Below, one piece after another: positions 14,301 through 27,891 of a DNA stretch of 64,000 bases; position 1 is the stretch's first letter, and every line of letters starts with the position of its first letter. The DNA is from Motacilla alba alba. Its lineage: Eukaryota; Chordata; Aves; Passeriformes; Motacillidae. The position numbers and the translations under genes were made by a program. The notes under the pieces were generated by a model. That model did not search any database, was not told the DNA's origin, and saw only the letters and a list, made by a program, of their open reading frames with translations. The stretch spans positions 69,067,666-69,131,665 of the forward strand of contig NC_052018.1 in assembly GCF_015832195.1 (NCBI RefSeq). Reading direction: 5' to 3'.

Positions 14301-17300
14301 TTTAAGCAATGTAAAAAAAAAAAAACCAAACAAATCTTAGTTCTCCACTGCCCTTCACAGTCACCTGAGCCAAAGCAACACCCTGAGAACAAGCTGCAGG
14401 AGATAAAGAGATCCTTTCTTTTTAAGAGCTCCCCACAATTAGGTGAATGACAACAGTTTTTGTTTGTAGCCTGAGAATGGATGAAGACTGACAGAGGAAA
14501 TCTTAATCTTTAAGGAGATGTACTCTTTTCTTTTGCTTTAATGGAAAAATATTTAGTCCCATTAAAAGAAGCCTTTCAATTCAAAGCAGACTTACTTCCT
14601 TCAGTAATATTATTCAGTATTTAAATAACCAGTTTAACAAGAACACAAAGACCTAATTTCAGAACTGGATATCAGGTGGACATGCAATTAACAGCCCAAA
14701 GAGAATTACAGTGTGAGCCTATTTAAATGACTGTTGTGAGTAAGATGACTGTCCTGTTTCTTTCCTATTTGGACTTATTAATAGCCCATATCCCACTGAT
14801 TCTATCTAGGTAAAGGGACTATCAAAGTGTTCCTTTCCATTTTCAAAAGGTATTTTCTAGTGTTGTCACTCTGAAGCTTCATATAACCATGTAAAATTTT
14901 TGCTTGCCTTTCTTTAGCATTTTTGTACCAATTGCTGTTTCAGATTGCCTGTTTTGTTCTCTCACTTGATATAAATATTTATTCATTAGCCAAGATTTAA
15001 TTCTACCCGCAAAGGTCACTGATTTTTAGTTTTTATCACCTTCAGTTTTGTTTCTGAACTGTCAGTGGTGCACATACATATATTACCACATGCTAAAAAA
15101 CTCATTTTTATATTCTGTATATAATAAGAATTGCATCTAGTTGAACAGGTATTTTTGGTGACTTGTTTCAAAATTATACTAGATATATTTTTTTTTAATT
15201 AGATACAGTAACTTGTTACATACTGAAGCAAGAACCATGTTTGTGTGAAACTGAGAATGTGGCTGGCCATATATCCAAATTTGATATATAAATCCTGACT
15301 AGTTAGCCTTCAGAATAATTTTTCTAAATTTGAAGGCCTATATGAGAAGAGGAATGCCAAGCTTCCCAGGCAGAATGTTCAGCACTTTTAGACTATCATG
15401 TTTTGACTTTTACAAGATTTTTTTGCTAATAACAGGCCAAAGTGAGGGCTCCATGTTTGATTTACTGTTAGCCAGTTTAAATACATAATACTGTAGAGAT
15501 AAACTTGAACAGTAAAGATGCCTAGTCTTCAAAATTTGTTAAAGACAACACAATCACAGCCATGCACTCACCAAGACAGAACTTGATTTGTTTAGATTTT
15601 ATGCCCTGTCTTTTACTTTCTGACTACTGATGAATAATTGCATAGTGGGAAGCCCCTGCAAATCTAAATTCTTAAGGAAAAATCTCATTGCTTTAGTTCT
15701 CAAAAGCTAACTTTAGCATATTAAGTTTTGCCTCCTAGAAAACTTAAGTGAAGCCTGCTTATAACTCTATGAATCTAAGAGTTTCTCCTCTTATATCTAT
15801 AAATATTATTCAGAGGTCTCAGTGTGACAGTGAACAGATTCTGATGACTGAGAAAGGGAGCAAGAAATGCCTGTAGTGTTTTTCCTGATCTTGTCTTTCT
15901 AACAGAGCACAACTCAGCAAGAATATATTAAAGAATGGAATTGCAAAATTCAGGAGGAGAAAACTGTAGCCAGAGGTTTTTCCCTGTGTCATTGTCTGCA
16001 AGCACATGAGAAGAATCATACTATCTATAGATAATAGGTATTTCTGAAACAAAATCAAGCACCAGTTAAAGACAGATTATTTTAATCCCACAGCCTACAT
16101 GGCTTTCTAAGAAAGATGCAATTTAAATCAGAGGTAAAGGTATTATGCCAAATTAACTGATAAGTTTCCCTAATCTTCTTCTGTAAAAGAGATTAGAGTA
16201 ATTGACTATTTTAATAGTCTCTTCTGAGCTTAAAAACCATGAAGGCCTTGCTCTGCTTTTTTTTTCTGAAGTTGATCATCAAGAGTGCAGTGCCTCTTGA
16301 CATTTTTGGAGAAGTCCCAAGATAATACAGATATTACAGAGATTATCAAAATTTAGAACATTCCCTAAAACTTTTGAGAAAAAGAAAATATTGAAAAACT
16401 AGCCACACAGAAAGTTTAGGTAAGAGGATTGAATGTATTGACAACATTTTTCATGCACAGAGTTTGTTCTCACTGCACTTGCTGTTTTGCTAACTCTTAG
16501 TGTGTCCATCAGGCTGGCAATGCTCATGTAAACTTGTTTTGAAGCAGTTCAGTTTTTAGCTGGTCTTTGCAGCTTGGGGGGGCTGGGAATGCTTCTCTAT
16601 TTATTCTCCTCTACAAAACCACAGAGCCCCTTCCAGCACATAGAAACTATTAGAGTGATGAATTATCCATTCCCTCTGCTCCCAGATGTAACCATCTCAG
16701 TTACTCGTACAACTAAATATTTGTTGTCATCTCACATTTGTAAGTCTTCTACCGTGGCCAAAGTAGAAAGCAGCAACACATAAATCAAAATTTTTAATTT
16801 TCCATTCCATATGCCACAAGCTGCTAGAAGATCCAAAACAGACTGAAGTAGCTGTAAAGAAACACAGACCTTACAGCTGTGTGTACAAGACAGCAAATGT
16901 AGTCTTTTACCAGACCAGTTAATGTTGTGTAGGCCTTTTATAACAATTATTTGCTTAGAAATTTTAGTGTCTCAATTTTATTGTGCTGAACGGAAGAGCA
17001 TTTCAGCTGCTGTTCTGAATCTCTCTCCAAATAAGTATTTTTCTTTCCACAGCCCATACAGGGAACCGAGCACAGCTACATTCCTAAACTGGGTGCCCAT
17101 AGGCAACGTGACTGCCCTGTGTTCAGCACAGCACACACTGCCATCCACAGCCAAGGCAGCCTTTTGCCATTTGAAGCAGACAGCAGAGCACACTCTCCCA
17201 GCAGGCTTCTCTCATGCACTGGCAGAGTTTAATTCAGCAGAAACCTGCGTGCACTACATGCATCTGCCAGAAAGTGCTCTATGGCTTTTGCCCTACATGG

Positions 17301-20300
17301 CCAGCTGGGAGCCCAGGGAAACTTCATCTCTCAGGATAATACAAGGTCCAGGTGCAGCAGTAGGCTTAGAGACCTTCAAAGCAAGGTGCCTGCACTTACT
17401 TATTTTTTCTAACACACAGTTCCAGGAGAATGGAGAATAATGGGATAATGTCACTGTGCTGTAAAATCACTCTTCCCCCAGCTCTCACTTCTGCCAGCAG
17501 CACACAATGACGTATGAGGGGAAGCTTCAGGCTGGAGGAGAAAGAGCTCAGTGCAGACAGCAGCATGAAGAAGGTGAAAATACAGGGAAGGGGATAATAG
17601 TATTTAGGGCCAAAGACTAATATTTTACAAGGGATCTGTTTTGCTGGGCTGCACTTTCAGCAGTAGACCTGTGAGCAGTTGTGGAGCTCCACTCTAGGCT
17701 CTGTCTTTATTCCAGTTTAAGCCCCACAGTCTTCCCTTGGTTCATTTCTGTGGTGAGGAAATCCCTAAAAGGGAAATAATCCATGCTTCAGGCAGCCCCT
17801 GGATGAGAGCAGGATGATGGGGTGTAGGGCGTGGTGATCAGTCTGGATACAGCCCCTTCATCAACTCTCTCTTCCCATGAGCCTGCCTTCCGCCTGTCCT
17901 CCTAAGTGTCACTCCTAAGTGTCTCTGTGTATGACAAGGAGAGGTCATGCTCTTTGCATGACCCATGGAGTAAGGACACAAACCCACTGAGAATCATCCT
18001 TCCAGCCCTCAAAAGTATGCAGAAGAGCAGCAGATGCTGCCTGGGGAAGGGATACTGCCCTAGCAGTAGCCCACACATTCTCCACTGCCGAGGAGAGTTT
18101 AAGCCCAAGATGGCCCTCCCTGTCTGTTTAACCGCTCTCTCCCCCTCCAAGAATTTCTTTCTTTCCTTCCTTTCTTTCTTCCTTCCTTCCTACTACCTAC
18201 CTACCTACACAGTAAGTAAGTTTGATGGACTCTTTCTGCCATCTGCCAAAAGGACACTTTTTTTTTTTTAATGAACAAATTAAAATGTCAGTGACCTGGA
18301 CTTTCATGAGAGATTTAGTTCTTTTGCCCTTTTATTTGGGTGCCATTTGTGCCTTTCTCCCTTTGCTGCTGTTGGGAAGAGGGTCAGGAAAGCAATATGA
18401 AATGACTGGGTTTTTACTATGCTCCAAAGTACAGGCTCGGGTGCCTTCCTATTGTTTCTAGAAAGTTATTCTGCATCTTAAACTCTTGTGGTTTGTCTCC
18501 ATGCCTGGGAGTTTTGGATTGCCCTTTTGTAAGTGAGCAGAGAGATATTTTGGGATAGCAGTCCTTTAGTCTGGCCAAAAATAAGTATAATTAAGACAAA
18601 ATAAGGGGAAAAAGGGACAAGTTTTGCCTAAAATTAAGTGTTGACAGAGCCACCACAATGTACCATCCCGGTAACAAGTTTCAGATTTTGACCATATTAT
18701 GTCACTTCTCTATAGCACAACAGAGATTTCACTATGTGATTCTTGCAGAGTAATTGCAGACAAAAAGAGTGGTACCTTTCAGTAAATTAGTCATGTTAGA
18801 AAATCCTTAGTATGTCAGGACTTGGTGGCTTGTTGATCAGGTAGTTACCAGAGTGTAAAAAAAAATAAAGGTCTGTCTTTCATTTCCTGTTTGATCTACA
18901 GGTTCCTGCCAGCCTTATTCTGCAAGATGGGGAGGAGAAGGCAGACTCCTCCTTGACACAGCCTGGGAGACAAGCCCCAGACTGTAGCCATAGTTGCACC
19001 GGGAAAGGAGCACTGGTCTTGGCAAAGCTTCTTTGTGCCATACACAGCAAATTTCTTATGCTGTTGTGCAAAGCAGAGCCCTCCACAGCTGGTGTTTGCT
19101 AACTCACAAAAACATGATACAGCTATTTAAGACAAGGGTTACGGAGTTCTGTGCTGAATGTGGGAAGGATGTAGCTGTCCCCATTGAAATATGGCTGCTG
19201 CTAACATTTTGGCTCTTGTAAAAATCACTGTGCTCCTGCACTCTTCCATGACCATATTTGGGCAGGACTTCATTTTAGATCTTATCGAGAAGTCTTTCTT
19301 GCCCCAAGAAAAGATTTTGCAAAACTGTCAAGACTTTTGTTTCTACATTTACTCCTTCAAATACTTCAGAGCTTCTGAAGGCTTTCATTTTCAGTGCTTA
19401 GAATAAGTGCAATGCAAGAAAGTTTTGACAGTCCAAAATACTTACTTGCACAGTACTTCTTGCTGTTATAATTTATAGCTTGGCATGGGTATTTTTACTA
19501 TGCTTTTTAATTCATAGTAGTGCCATAACTTGAAACATGGTCCTTGGATGTCAGTGGTTCAAGATGAATAAACAAACTCGAGCAATAAGAATCTAAGTCA
19601 ATTACCCTTTTAGTCAAAGAAAAGTGCATGTCTAAACTGTGGATTTTTCAGCCAGATCTCATTACCACTCTTTTCAAGTAAGCATTTCAGAATAGTTTGA
19701 CCACCAGCAAACCAGGAACATGAACACTGGCAGGGTAAGCTAGGTGTCCTGTCAGTAGCATTGTGCCTTCCAGCTCAAAACATTGTGGTTTCTTTTGCCC
19801 TTTCTCCCACATTTCTAACCTTAGTTGCTGTGGAGTCAAGGCTGCCATTTAGCAAACACCTTGAGCTATGCATTAACATGTATTTAAGGTGACACTCCTG
19901 CAAAATAAAAGTAGTCCTCACACCCTGCCCACCTTATCTCTGCATCTCCCTTGAACATTCACAGAAAGCAGCCGGATAGTGAAACAAGACAGTGGTATTT
20001 AGGTGCTTTGGCTTTCCAGGCAGCATGGGGAGAGGGTCAGAGTTGCAGCCACTGAGGTGGCTGAGGCACCTTCCTGCAGCCACGAGCACTGGAGCCAGCA
20101 AGGATGAGTGCAGAGGCTGGGGACAGGCCAGGCAATGACAGCACCAGCTCCCAGGCACAAACACCACCAGTAGATCACTGGCAGGCTTCCACTTTGAACA
20201 GCCCACTGTGCATTAGTGCAGTCTAAATAGGCATTTGGCAAGCCTCGCATCACCTCATACGAGAGCATCTCACTCCTTAATGTCATCATTAGTTCTGCGC

Positions 20301-23300
20301 TGAGCGCATCCCTTTTCTAGGAGGAAACAATGAAGAAAGGCAAAATTCTTGATGCAACAGGGCAGAGATGCCTCAAGAGCTGTGGTTCGCAAGGACAGAC
20401 CTTGCTGACAGCTCCACTACTTTATACAGGATTACTACAATACAGTGAAAAAAAGAAAAAGGGGAGTGGAAGCAGTCAAAAAAAGAATATAAATCTGAAC
20501 ACAATCTGATCCAACTCAGTACCACGTCAGGTATTAGAAGTAAATCTTGGAACTCCCAATCTTGAAACTCCCAACACTCTGTCTTCACTACTCAAGAATA
20601 AAACTTCAGGTCAGTCTTTCACAGAATTCCATTATAAGTCATGGTGTTGCAGGAGACATGTATATGCCCAGTTTTAAGAAAAATATAAGTGATTTTAAAC
20701 TGTGTACAAAGAACATACTAAACTACTATAATAATGACATGCATGAGAATTAAAATATCCAGTCTCAAAACCAGAAGGTTTGGAAACAAAGGAATTCAAA
20801 TTGCATTTCTCTGAGGTAACTACTAAAATAATATAAAGGGGTACAGATAACACCATTCAAAGGATATCTGTGAAAGTGTGTTAAAAGGTGCTTCTCTTCC
20901 CAATTTGTCTATGGATATCTCAAAACCTTTATTTCTAGTCAGCTAGGAGGAGGTTCAAACTGTTAATCTGACTTCCACATGCACGGTACATGCATTTATT
21001 TTATTGCTTACACTCTGATGTGCTGATGCCCAGCAGCTTCTCAAATGTTACATGATAACAAAGTGCTTCCTATAAATTTGTCATATTTATCGCAACATCA
21101 AGAATGATGAAAGAAAAAAAAATATAGCTGCTGTCAGCTCAAAGCAAATCTATTTGGTTGATGGATGATAAGAATTCCTCAGTAAGATCCTTAATAAAAA
21201 GTTTGTTTTGTTTTTCCCATGTGAACAGCGTCTCTTGGTAATTATCCATTCCTATATGGCACTTGCATCCTTTACATAATCAAAAGTTGTGAGACTAAGT
21301 TCCCACTCCAGTAGAAAAATTATTCACTTCACTTAACATTTCTGTGGTAGAAGAGGCTGGTACTCTCCATTTCACATGCAACAAAGAATGTAATTGCCCA
21401 CAAAGCATGTGAAGAACTGTGCTTAGCTTTACTCAAAAGGCATATTGTATAAAAGCTGTAAACTTTCAAGCTGAATATAGAATTCTCACTCTTTCTAAAG
21501 ACTATTCATGCAGATCCACACAAGCATTGATGATTAACTACACTGTGCTCCTCCAGCTCTCCTTTATGGAGCATAAGGCTGTGCTTGTAGGATGACACGC
21601 ACCTGCTAAATACATATTTATGGAACGAAATCCAACCTGTGTGTTCACTGTCCTTACCTCATGTGCTACATATATACTGTCCAGTAATCTCTCTGGAATA
21701 ATGAAATATTTTATGCTTATACGTAATCTTTTCCAGCAAAAAGTTCTTTCTTAAAACGATTGTGCCTTTGAAAATATAACAAGCTCAGCAATATTTTTTG
21801 TCTAATAATCTAACATCCACTGCTCCCACATTCTAGAATTCAAAAAGGTATGTAGCAGATTTCAGATTTTGGGATCGGTAAGAATTTCACTGGCTAATAA
21901 AGCACAACTTTGAGTACAGTATATTTGGCTTCTGCAGAGTAACTGGGTAACTGTATTCAGCAGCATTTCATTTTACTGGGAAAAGGCAGCATGGTTGCTC
22001 TCTACCAACAGGATATATTTTAAACTCAGGCCAATTGCATTCTAAGGTGGATCAGGTTTATATTACAAATTGGAGTTCAGCCAATCCTTGAGTTTTGACA
22101 GAAGAATCAAAAGATTACAGGGACTACATTATCTACAGTTTTTCATTAAGGAGCCATATCCATGGGTTTTAAAAAACCATCTTGGGGCTCAAATTGGAAC
22201 ACAAATTACAGGCTGCTAAGTCATATCTCAAGTGCTCTGTTGCAAGGTTATCCAGCAGTCAATTCCCCAGTCCTATAAGCAGTGGTATCTTCCACACTGT
22301 GCTGCACTAGTTGCTTCTGCAGGGAATACTTTCATGCACTGTTGCAGCTATTCTGTGGGAACAGCTGGTCAAGAATCCCAAGAATTGAGAATAAAATTCA
22401 CACAAACTATTAGAAGAAAGCAATCTGCTTTGTGTGCTGACAATTTTCCACAGTAGCTTCATAGTAAATCAAGAGGTGACATATGGGAACTGGATTTCAC
22501 TGTTCCCTTGCCATCAGACAGGATGAGTCTACATCATTCTCCAAGTGCACACTTGGCTCTCCTCCCCGCATACATTTGGGCATAGGGCCATGCTGAAGCT
22601 GAGTGCACCAGAGACTTGATGCATCTTGCAGTCTACACTCAGCCCATCACCCCTTGCAGCAGTGTTGCAGGGCAAATGCTGACCAATTTGCACTCAACAG
22701 GCTGAAACGAAGTCTTGTCATTCGTGGATTCTTTTGTTTGTTTGCGGTATTTTAATTGTCTGAAAACAGAAGTGCTGAGGTGTAAAACCAGGCTGACTCC
22801 TGTTCTTACCTCTGCCATCAGAGTGGTACCAAAAATGTTAATCAACATAGGTATTGGTGTTTTATATAGGTAAACACTGGCTTGTCATTACCAGCAGCCA
22901 TCTAGGAATGATTTATCTGAAATATTCCCTTGCGAAGACAGCTGTTACAGTTCCATGTATATTACATAAGTGCAGGTGAAGAGTGTACCAGTTAATAGAA
23001 ATACTAATTGGACTCAAGTACCACAGACTAGCCTGGAGATTAGCATTTAAATTTACAGTTGTTTGCTGCTGGGTTGTCTGTGTTTGTTTTAGTTGGTTTG
23101 TTTGAATTTTTTAATCCAAGATTCACAACCATTTAAATATGTACAAGTAGAGGCCCTAATGACTGCAGTCTTCAAAAATTAATTAAAAACATATCAGAAC
23201 TCTCCACCATATTATGCAGAACTGAACCCAGAAAGTGGCTCTTGTGGCTATGAAAGATGGAAATGTATCTCCCAGTCGCAAATTCAGTGACAGATTACAT

Positions 23301-26300
23301 TTCTTAATCCAAAACATTTCCCTACTTACATGGCTGCTTCCAGGGACTAACAAAGCAGAGTATGACTAGAGGACCAGTCAGCTGAACTGGGTAGAACTAG
23401 CAGATGACCAAAACAAATGTACTTAAATAAAGTGCCTAAAAGTTCAATACCAGATTTGGACAAATCTCACATTTGATAGCGTGGGATTTTCAGCCCTTGA
23501 ACAGTCATCTGTGTGGGTACCTGCTATCCTTCAATCATAGCCGTCACAGCATCAAGAAGTCTAGGAGAGTTCAAGTGTCTGGACAATGTTCTCAGGCATA
23601 TGGTGTGATTCTTGGGATGTCCTGCACAGGGTCAGGAGCTGGACTCCAAGATCCTGAAGGGTCCCTTCCAACTCAGTATATTTTATGATTCTATTATTAA
23701 ATAATGGCTTTTTCCCAATACCCATCAACAGTTGTACTCCTTACAGCAAGGGAATATATCTTCCACCACAGATACTAAAAAGCTTATAATGTTTGTGACA
23801 TAAATATTTGAAGTGCTTCAGTTTTTGCTTCAGAGGAAATAGCCATCCAGCCACACCCACAAAATGTCTTATGGAAAACTTATTTTAGAGACAAAACCAA
23901 AACCACTCATGTTTCTCCTTAAGCTAATTTAGGGCTTTTCAGTCAAATTAATGCAAAGACATAGATTTAACTTTAGCAGCAATCTCATATTTAATCTCCT
24001 TAAATCCTGTAATTGTTGCCAGCCTTGTAGTAAATAAAGTGATTCTTACCTGGGAAAGAGACAGCAGCACAGTTCAGGCATTTGTTTTTCTAAGCAATCA
24101 GCGAATACACTGTTACAAGCTTTGGAATATCAGGCGTCCTTCGGTAAAAAAAGAAATCCCTGTAACCCAACTGCACAGAGATGAACATTTACATTGTTCA
24201 CACACTTACTTGGTCTGCCTAACTTTCCAGCACCCTCAACTCCTCAGTCAGCAGTTGGCTTAGGGAGATTCCCAGCAACAATAAAGCTGAGTGCAATGCA
24301 TGGACCCCTTGCAAATGGTGGCATTTCCTACAGAAGATATGAAAACTGTTAAGTATGACATTCAAGATACTTGGCAAATGACTTCCATGACTGAAAGAGA
24401 ATTGTAATGGTCTAGAAGCCAAGTAAAAACTCCAGTGGCGAGACTGGAAGCAGCAACGGCAGCAGAAATATGATGAATTAAAAAGAAAAAAGTTCCATAG
24501 AACTACAGAGCCAATAAAAGTACCATAAGGAAATGAAAAAGCTCTCTCAGTTTACTTATAATCAAGGCATATTTTACTGACAGATCAAGAGACCACATGA
24601 TAAGATGTCTTATATAATATTAAGAATTTCACCTCATTACAGGCTTCATTTGAGCTACAAAAGCAAGAGATTTTGTATACTTCATGCTGACAGTTCTGGA
24701 GAGAAACTGCAATAAAATTGTCAAATTTATTCAGATTGATTAGCAATAACCATACTGTAGCAGCTGCCTTGCCATTGCTCAGCACTTTGTGTGCACGAAC
24801 AGCACGAAATATGTGATAGTACTGTGATTTTCCTCATATTTGTAGACTTACACAACACAAAACATATATTTAAGGGGGAAGTTTAACTAAAAGGCAGCTC
24901 TTGTTTAAAAAATGGCCAAGTGAAACTCCAAGAGTACATAGAAAGTTAGCATAATGTATGTTCACAACTATCAAAGACTCTGAAGTTCAAATTCTCATTA
25001 AACAATATTTGTTTAAAAATCACAAGAGGCTTAAAAACACAAAAATATTTTTGGAGTATTTGCCAATCTTCATGTGCTGAACCAAGGCACTCTAACACCT
25101 TCCATCACTCAGAGTACAGAATAGAATCAATGCCCACGTTGCTGGCTCTGTTAGGCAATCTCCCTCAAGCATCCCTGAGATGGATAGCTACCATTAATCA
25201 CACTGGACTGGAAAGCTCATCTATTCCTGGCTTGATAGGGTAGCACTTTCTCTCAGGTAAGTGCTTCAGAATGAGAGTAAAAATTATTTTCATAGTCCCA
25301 GCCATCTATTTCAATGAAGCTGAGCACTGAAGGAGGTTTAACAGTACATCCTGTTAGTCCTCAAGTATTTTCGACAGCACTCCAACACCAAATATTCTTT
25401 CCAGATTACTGCACTAGGACTGATCAAACTGATGTTTTGGAGAGGTAGTAATTTCTCCTGACACCTTAATAGCAGCTGGGTCAGCACTAGAAAACCTGCT
25501 AAGAGGTATTCTAGCTCACTTCAGCTCTCAAGCAATGAATATGACACCCAAAAGATAATGCTGATCAAGAACTGAGAATAAAACAGTACCACAAAAAGTC
25601 CTCTCACTGATATTCACTCCCTCCTTCAGCATACTTGCAGCTTTGAGAAAATGCAGGCTATTTAGTTCTGTTCACTAAGAAATGAAAAATGTATCAGTAC
25701 CTGGGAACTTTTTGAGGAAAAACAAGTATTTTATGGTTCAAGAACTTGAATCATTTATCTTCAGTGTGGTACTTTAAACTCTTTTGGACAAATAATCCTG
25801 CAAATGCACATAAAAAACTTCAACAAAACCCATGTCAAACCCTTCTTGTGGAATAACCAGAAATCTGGATGCAGTAGTGGATTCTAGTTGTGGGAGACAG
25901 TGACACAGAAAGAGGCAAAGCACACAATATAAAGCCTAATGAAATACAGCTGATCCAACACTTGGAAGTATAAAATCCTCATGTAGCCCTAGCTGACTGC
26001 TGACTCCTGTCTTACAGCATTTTCAGTTAATGCTTATCTTTAGAGACAAGATGATAATTGGTAAGTACCCTGTACACTCCTACATCAAGTTAAGTTTTGA
26101 ATGTCTTGCTTTAGTAGTCCTTACCATATGTGTATATCTGGTATTATAACAACTGAATCAAAACTTTTATTCCTTTAGCTGCCCTGAGAGGTGAGGAACA
26201 ATATTTGGAAGAAAGTAAAAGCAATAAACCCAAGTGCTTACATTTATTTCCTAAATAAAGCACAAACAAGGTCATGCTTTCGTAAGTAGCAAATCCTTGA

Positions 26301-27891
26301 CCACATGAGTAAAGTTGTTAGGTTAAGTGGTGGTAGTAAAATCTGATCTTATGGGCCTTAGAGAAACAATGTGTTTATGTGCTCTGCATTAGTATTCTGA
26401 AGAAAGCCATCTATTTGGTTACAGAAAAAGTAAACAAGGCCAAAACTGTACCAACAGATAATTACTGTGAAGCCAGCCATTACAAATGACCGATTATGCA
26501 AAGAGGGCCTCGTGCAGTGCTTAGCAGGAGATCGCATGAGTAGCAGCTTTCTAAAATAACAGCAGCAGAGTACAGATGAGCTTGAGACAGCAGTTGAAAA
26601 CAGGCCCTGACCAGGCAGGCAGGAGCACACGTTGTACCGATGCACCTGCAAAGAGCAGTCTGCTAAATAAGTCCTTTGGCCATACAGGGCAGCGTTTCAT
26701 CTCCCTGACTTTGTGTCCCAGTGCCGCCCTAACCAATGGAGAGAGACAAACACAGGTGTTCTCACAAGGTCACAGCAGGAACAGAAGTACGGAAGGAGTC
26801 TACCAACCACAGAGAACTGACACCTTTTCTAGACCTCATATTTGCACTCCACTTCTGAACCTCAACCTAGATTTCCAACTGATGGCCAGATCAAAAGGAA
26901 TAAAGTTGTCCACTTCCTGGGAAGAAGCTATTTGGCAAGAACCTCGATGAAATTCAACAAAACCTGAAAATAATATGTATTTTTAGTTAAAAACACAAAC
27001 ATATGGCATTCATAGGCCATTAGAGAACTCTCAGTCACATCTCCACACCAGTATTGTGAAGCCAGAGAAGGGGAAACAAGTACAGATCAAGTATATGAAG
27101 AAGCAAAGACCAAAGCATCCCCTAAAAGTTGCACTCTAATAGGAAAAAAAAGATCTTTTCAACACCTTGAGTAAGGAAAAAAAATCCATTACACCTACAT
27201 ACCCAGGGCTATTTTATCTGCTAGACCAAAGGAATTCTTAGGTCAAAATTGCACTGACACCTAGCTGTGTGCAGATACAGAGCTGATGCAGAGTTTTAAC
27301 TTTTGAAAACTGTGGAAAAAACTGGCTATTCTGTTTTCATTTCTCGGAATATTTTTCCAGAGTCAGGGAATGCCAGTGTCACTGAAAATCCTTTCAGAAA
27401 CAATCATGTAAGTAATGAATCCAACAACTTCAAAATGGGGGGGAGGGTGTCGTGACATGGGCTATCCTTTTTTTTTAATAGCTTCTTACTTAACCCTAGA
27501 ACAAGTTCACGACCTAATTATTATTTCCTCCTCCTTCTCCCACTCTAAATGTGCAAATACAATTCATCAATCCCAAGTATGCATTAGATCTATGAAAGCT
27601 CCTTAAAAATTATTCTCAAATTGCATTTCCTATACTTTGATGTGTACATAAAAATGTTTCCCCTATTATCATTTACTGCAATTACTAATATTGTGAATAT
27701 CTGGGTTGTAAGAGACTTACACTTTCCATAACTCTTAATTTTTCAGCTCTTCCCTGAAGAACTGCCCGTTCTTCTGCAATTAAGTTACCCTCTGTGAATC
27801 CCACACCTTCTTTTGTTACATGTAGTACACGCATAGAAATTTCTTCAGGTAGCGCAGCAAACTTTCCAGTCTCATAAATCATTTTTGTCAG
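8210..27891 (-). CDS. candidate unrecognised seven-exon protein-coding gene downstream of MTR
   Basis: Seven minus-strand segments, each flanked by GT donor and AG acceptor sites, join in one frame: 57 codons; 40 nt; 35 nt; 63 nt; 59 nt; 79 nt; and 31 codons plus TGA. The 40 and 35 nt exons are individually out of phase but restore the frame together (codon split G|AG), as do the 59 and 79 nt exons (AA|A). This complementarity is the strongest evidence. The joined frame is 180 codons, or 177 from the ATG at 27880-27882, which has an in-frame TAG just upstream across the putative acceptor. The product is Leu/Glu/Lys-rich and probably mostly helical, with no signal peptide, membrane segment or motif I recognise. 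I cannot name a family. It may be the C-terminal part of a larger protein. An AATAAA lies about 450 bp past the stop. An alternative is a set of MTR downstream alternative exons. Confidence 0.62.
13553..13631 (-). CDS. candidate gene, exon f (79 nt)
   Basis: Starts with one base completing a Lys codon, then encodes FQLFSYMSTAIPKYMYECLE and KIISQE to phase 0. Acceptor is GACTTTCAG; donor is GAG|GTACAT. The residue pattern suggests helices. Confidence 0.6.
17400..17458 (-). CDS. candidate gene, exon e (59 nt)
   Basis: Acceptor GATTTTACAG and a strong donor GTAAGTGCAG flank 59 nt. It encodes HSDIIPLFSILLELCVRKN and leaves two bases (AA), completed by exon f as Lys. A 172-codon plus-strand ORF overlaps it antisense. 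Confidence 0.55.
18154..18208 (+). repeat. pyrimidine microsatellite (TTTC/TTCC)n then (CTAC)n
   Basis: A compound simple repeat of TTTC and TTCC units runs into several CTAC units. It lies in the intron between candidate exons d and e. Confidence 0.85.
20254..20316 (-). CDS. candidate gene, exon d (63 nt)
   Basis: 63 bp, phase 0-0, encoding KRDALSAELMMTLRSEMLSY then E, strongly helical. The acceptor has a long pyrimidine tract (CTTCATTGTTTCCTCCTAG); the donor is GAG|GTGATG. The frame stays open past the donor into a longer ORF, so the exact donor is the weak point. Confidence 0.6.
21658..21692 (-). CDS. candidate gene, exon c (35 nt)
   Basis: Acceptor TCATTATTCCAG and donor GAG|GTAAGG flank 35 nt. 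The first two bases complete a Glu codon from exon b, then RLLDSIYVAHE ends at phase 0. Confidence 0.52.
23551..23700 (+). mobile_element. CR1 LINE 3' fragment
   Basis: Contains TTCTCAGGCATATGGTGTGA and GGGTCCCTTCCAACTCAG, then a decayed TTATGATTCTATTATT end, diagnostic of the CR1 3' terminus in plus orientation. It lies in the intron between candidate exons b and c, antisense to that gene. Confidence 0.88.
24050..24089 (-). CDS. candidate gene, exon b (40 nt)
   Basis: Acceptor GATTGCTTAG and a perfect CAG|GTAAGAAT donor flank 40 nt. Read from phase 0 it gives KNKCLNCAAVSFP and leaves one base. Its length only fits the gene together with exon c. Confidence 0.5.
27721..27891 (-). CDS. candidate gene, exon a (first visible coding exon)
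   Basis: 171 bp, phase 0-0, 57 codons, containing KFAALPEEISMRVLHVTKEG and then AEERAVLQGRAEKLRVMES. The donor is a perfect GTAAGT. The other end is either an acceptor (AAATAG) or 5' untranslated sequence, with ATG at 27880-27882 in an A-at-minus-3 context. The Glu/Lys/Arg/Leu-rich second half looks like an amphipathic helix. Family not recognised. Confidence 0.68.

Noticed and set aside
14365..14393. 29 nt minus-strand segment with a very good acceptor and GTGACT donor
   Set aside because: Its length breaks the frame between candidate exons e and f, which already join in phase without it.
22810..22881. Minus-strand open segment ending at a GAG|GTAAGAA donor
   Set aside because: No polypyrimidine tract at any usable acceptor, and exons b and c join in phase without it.
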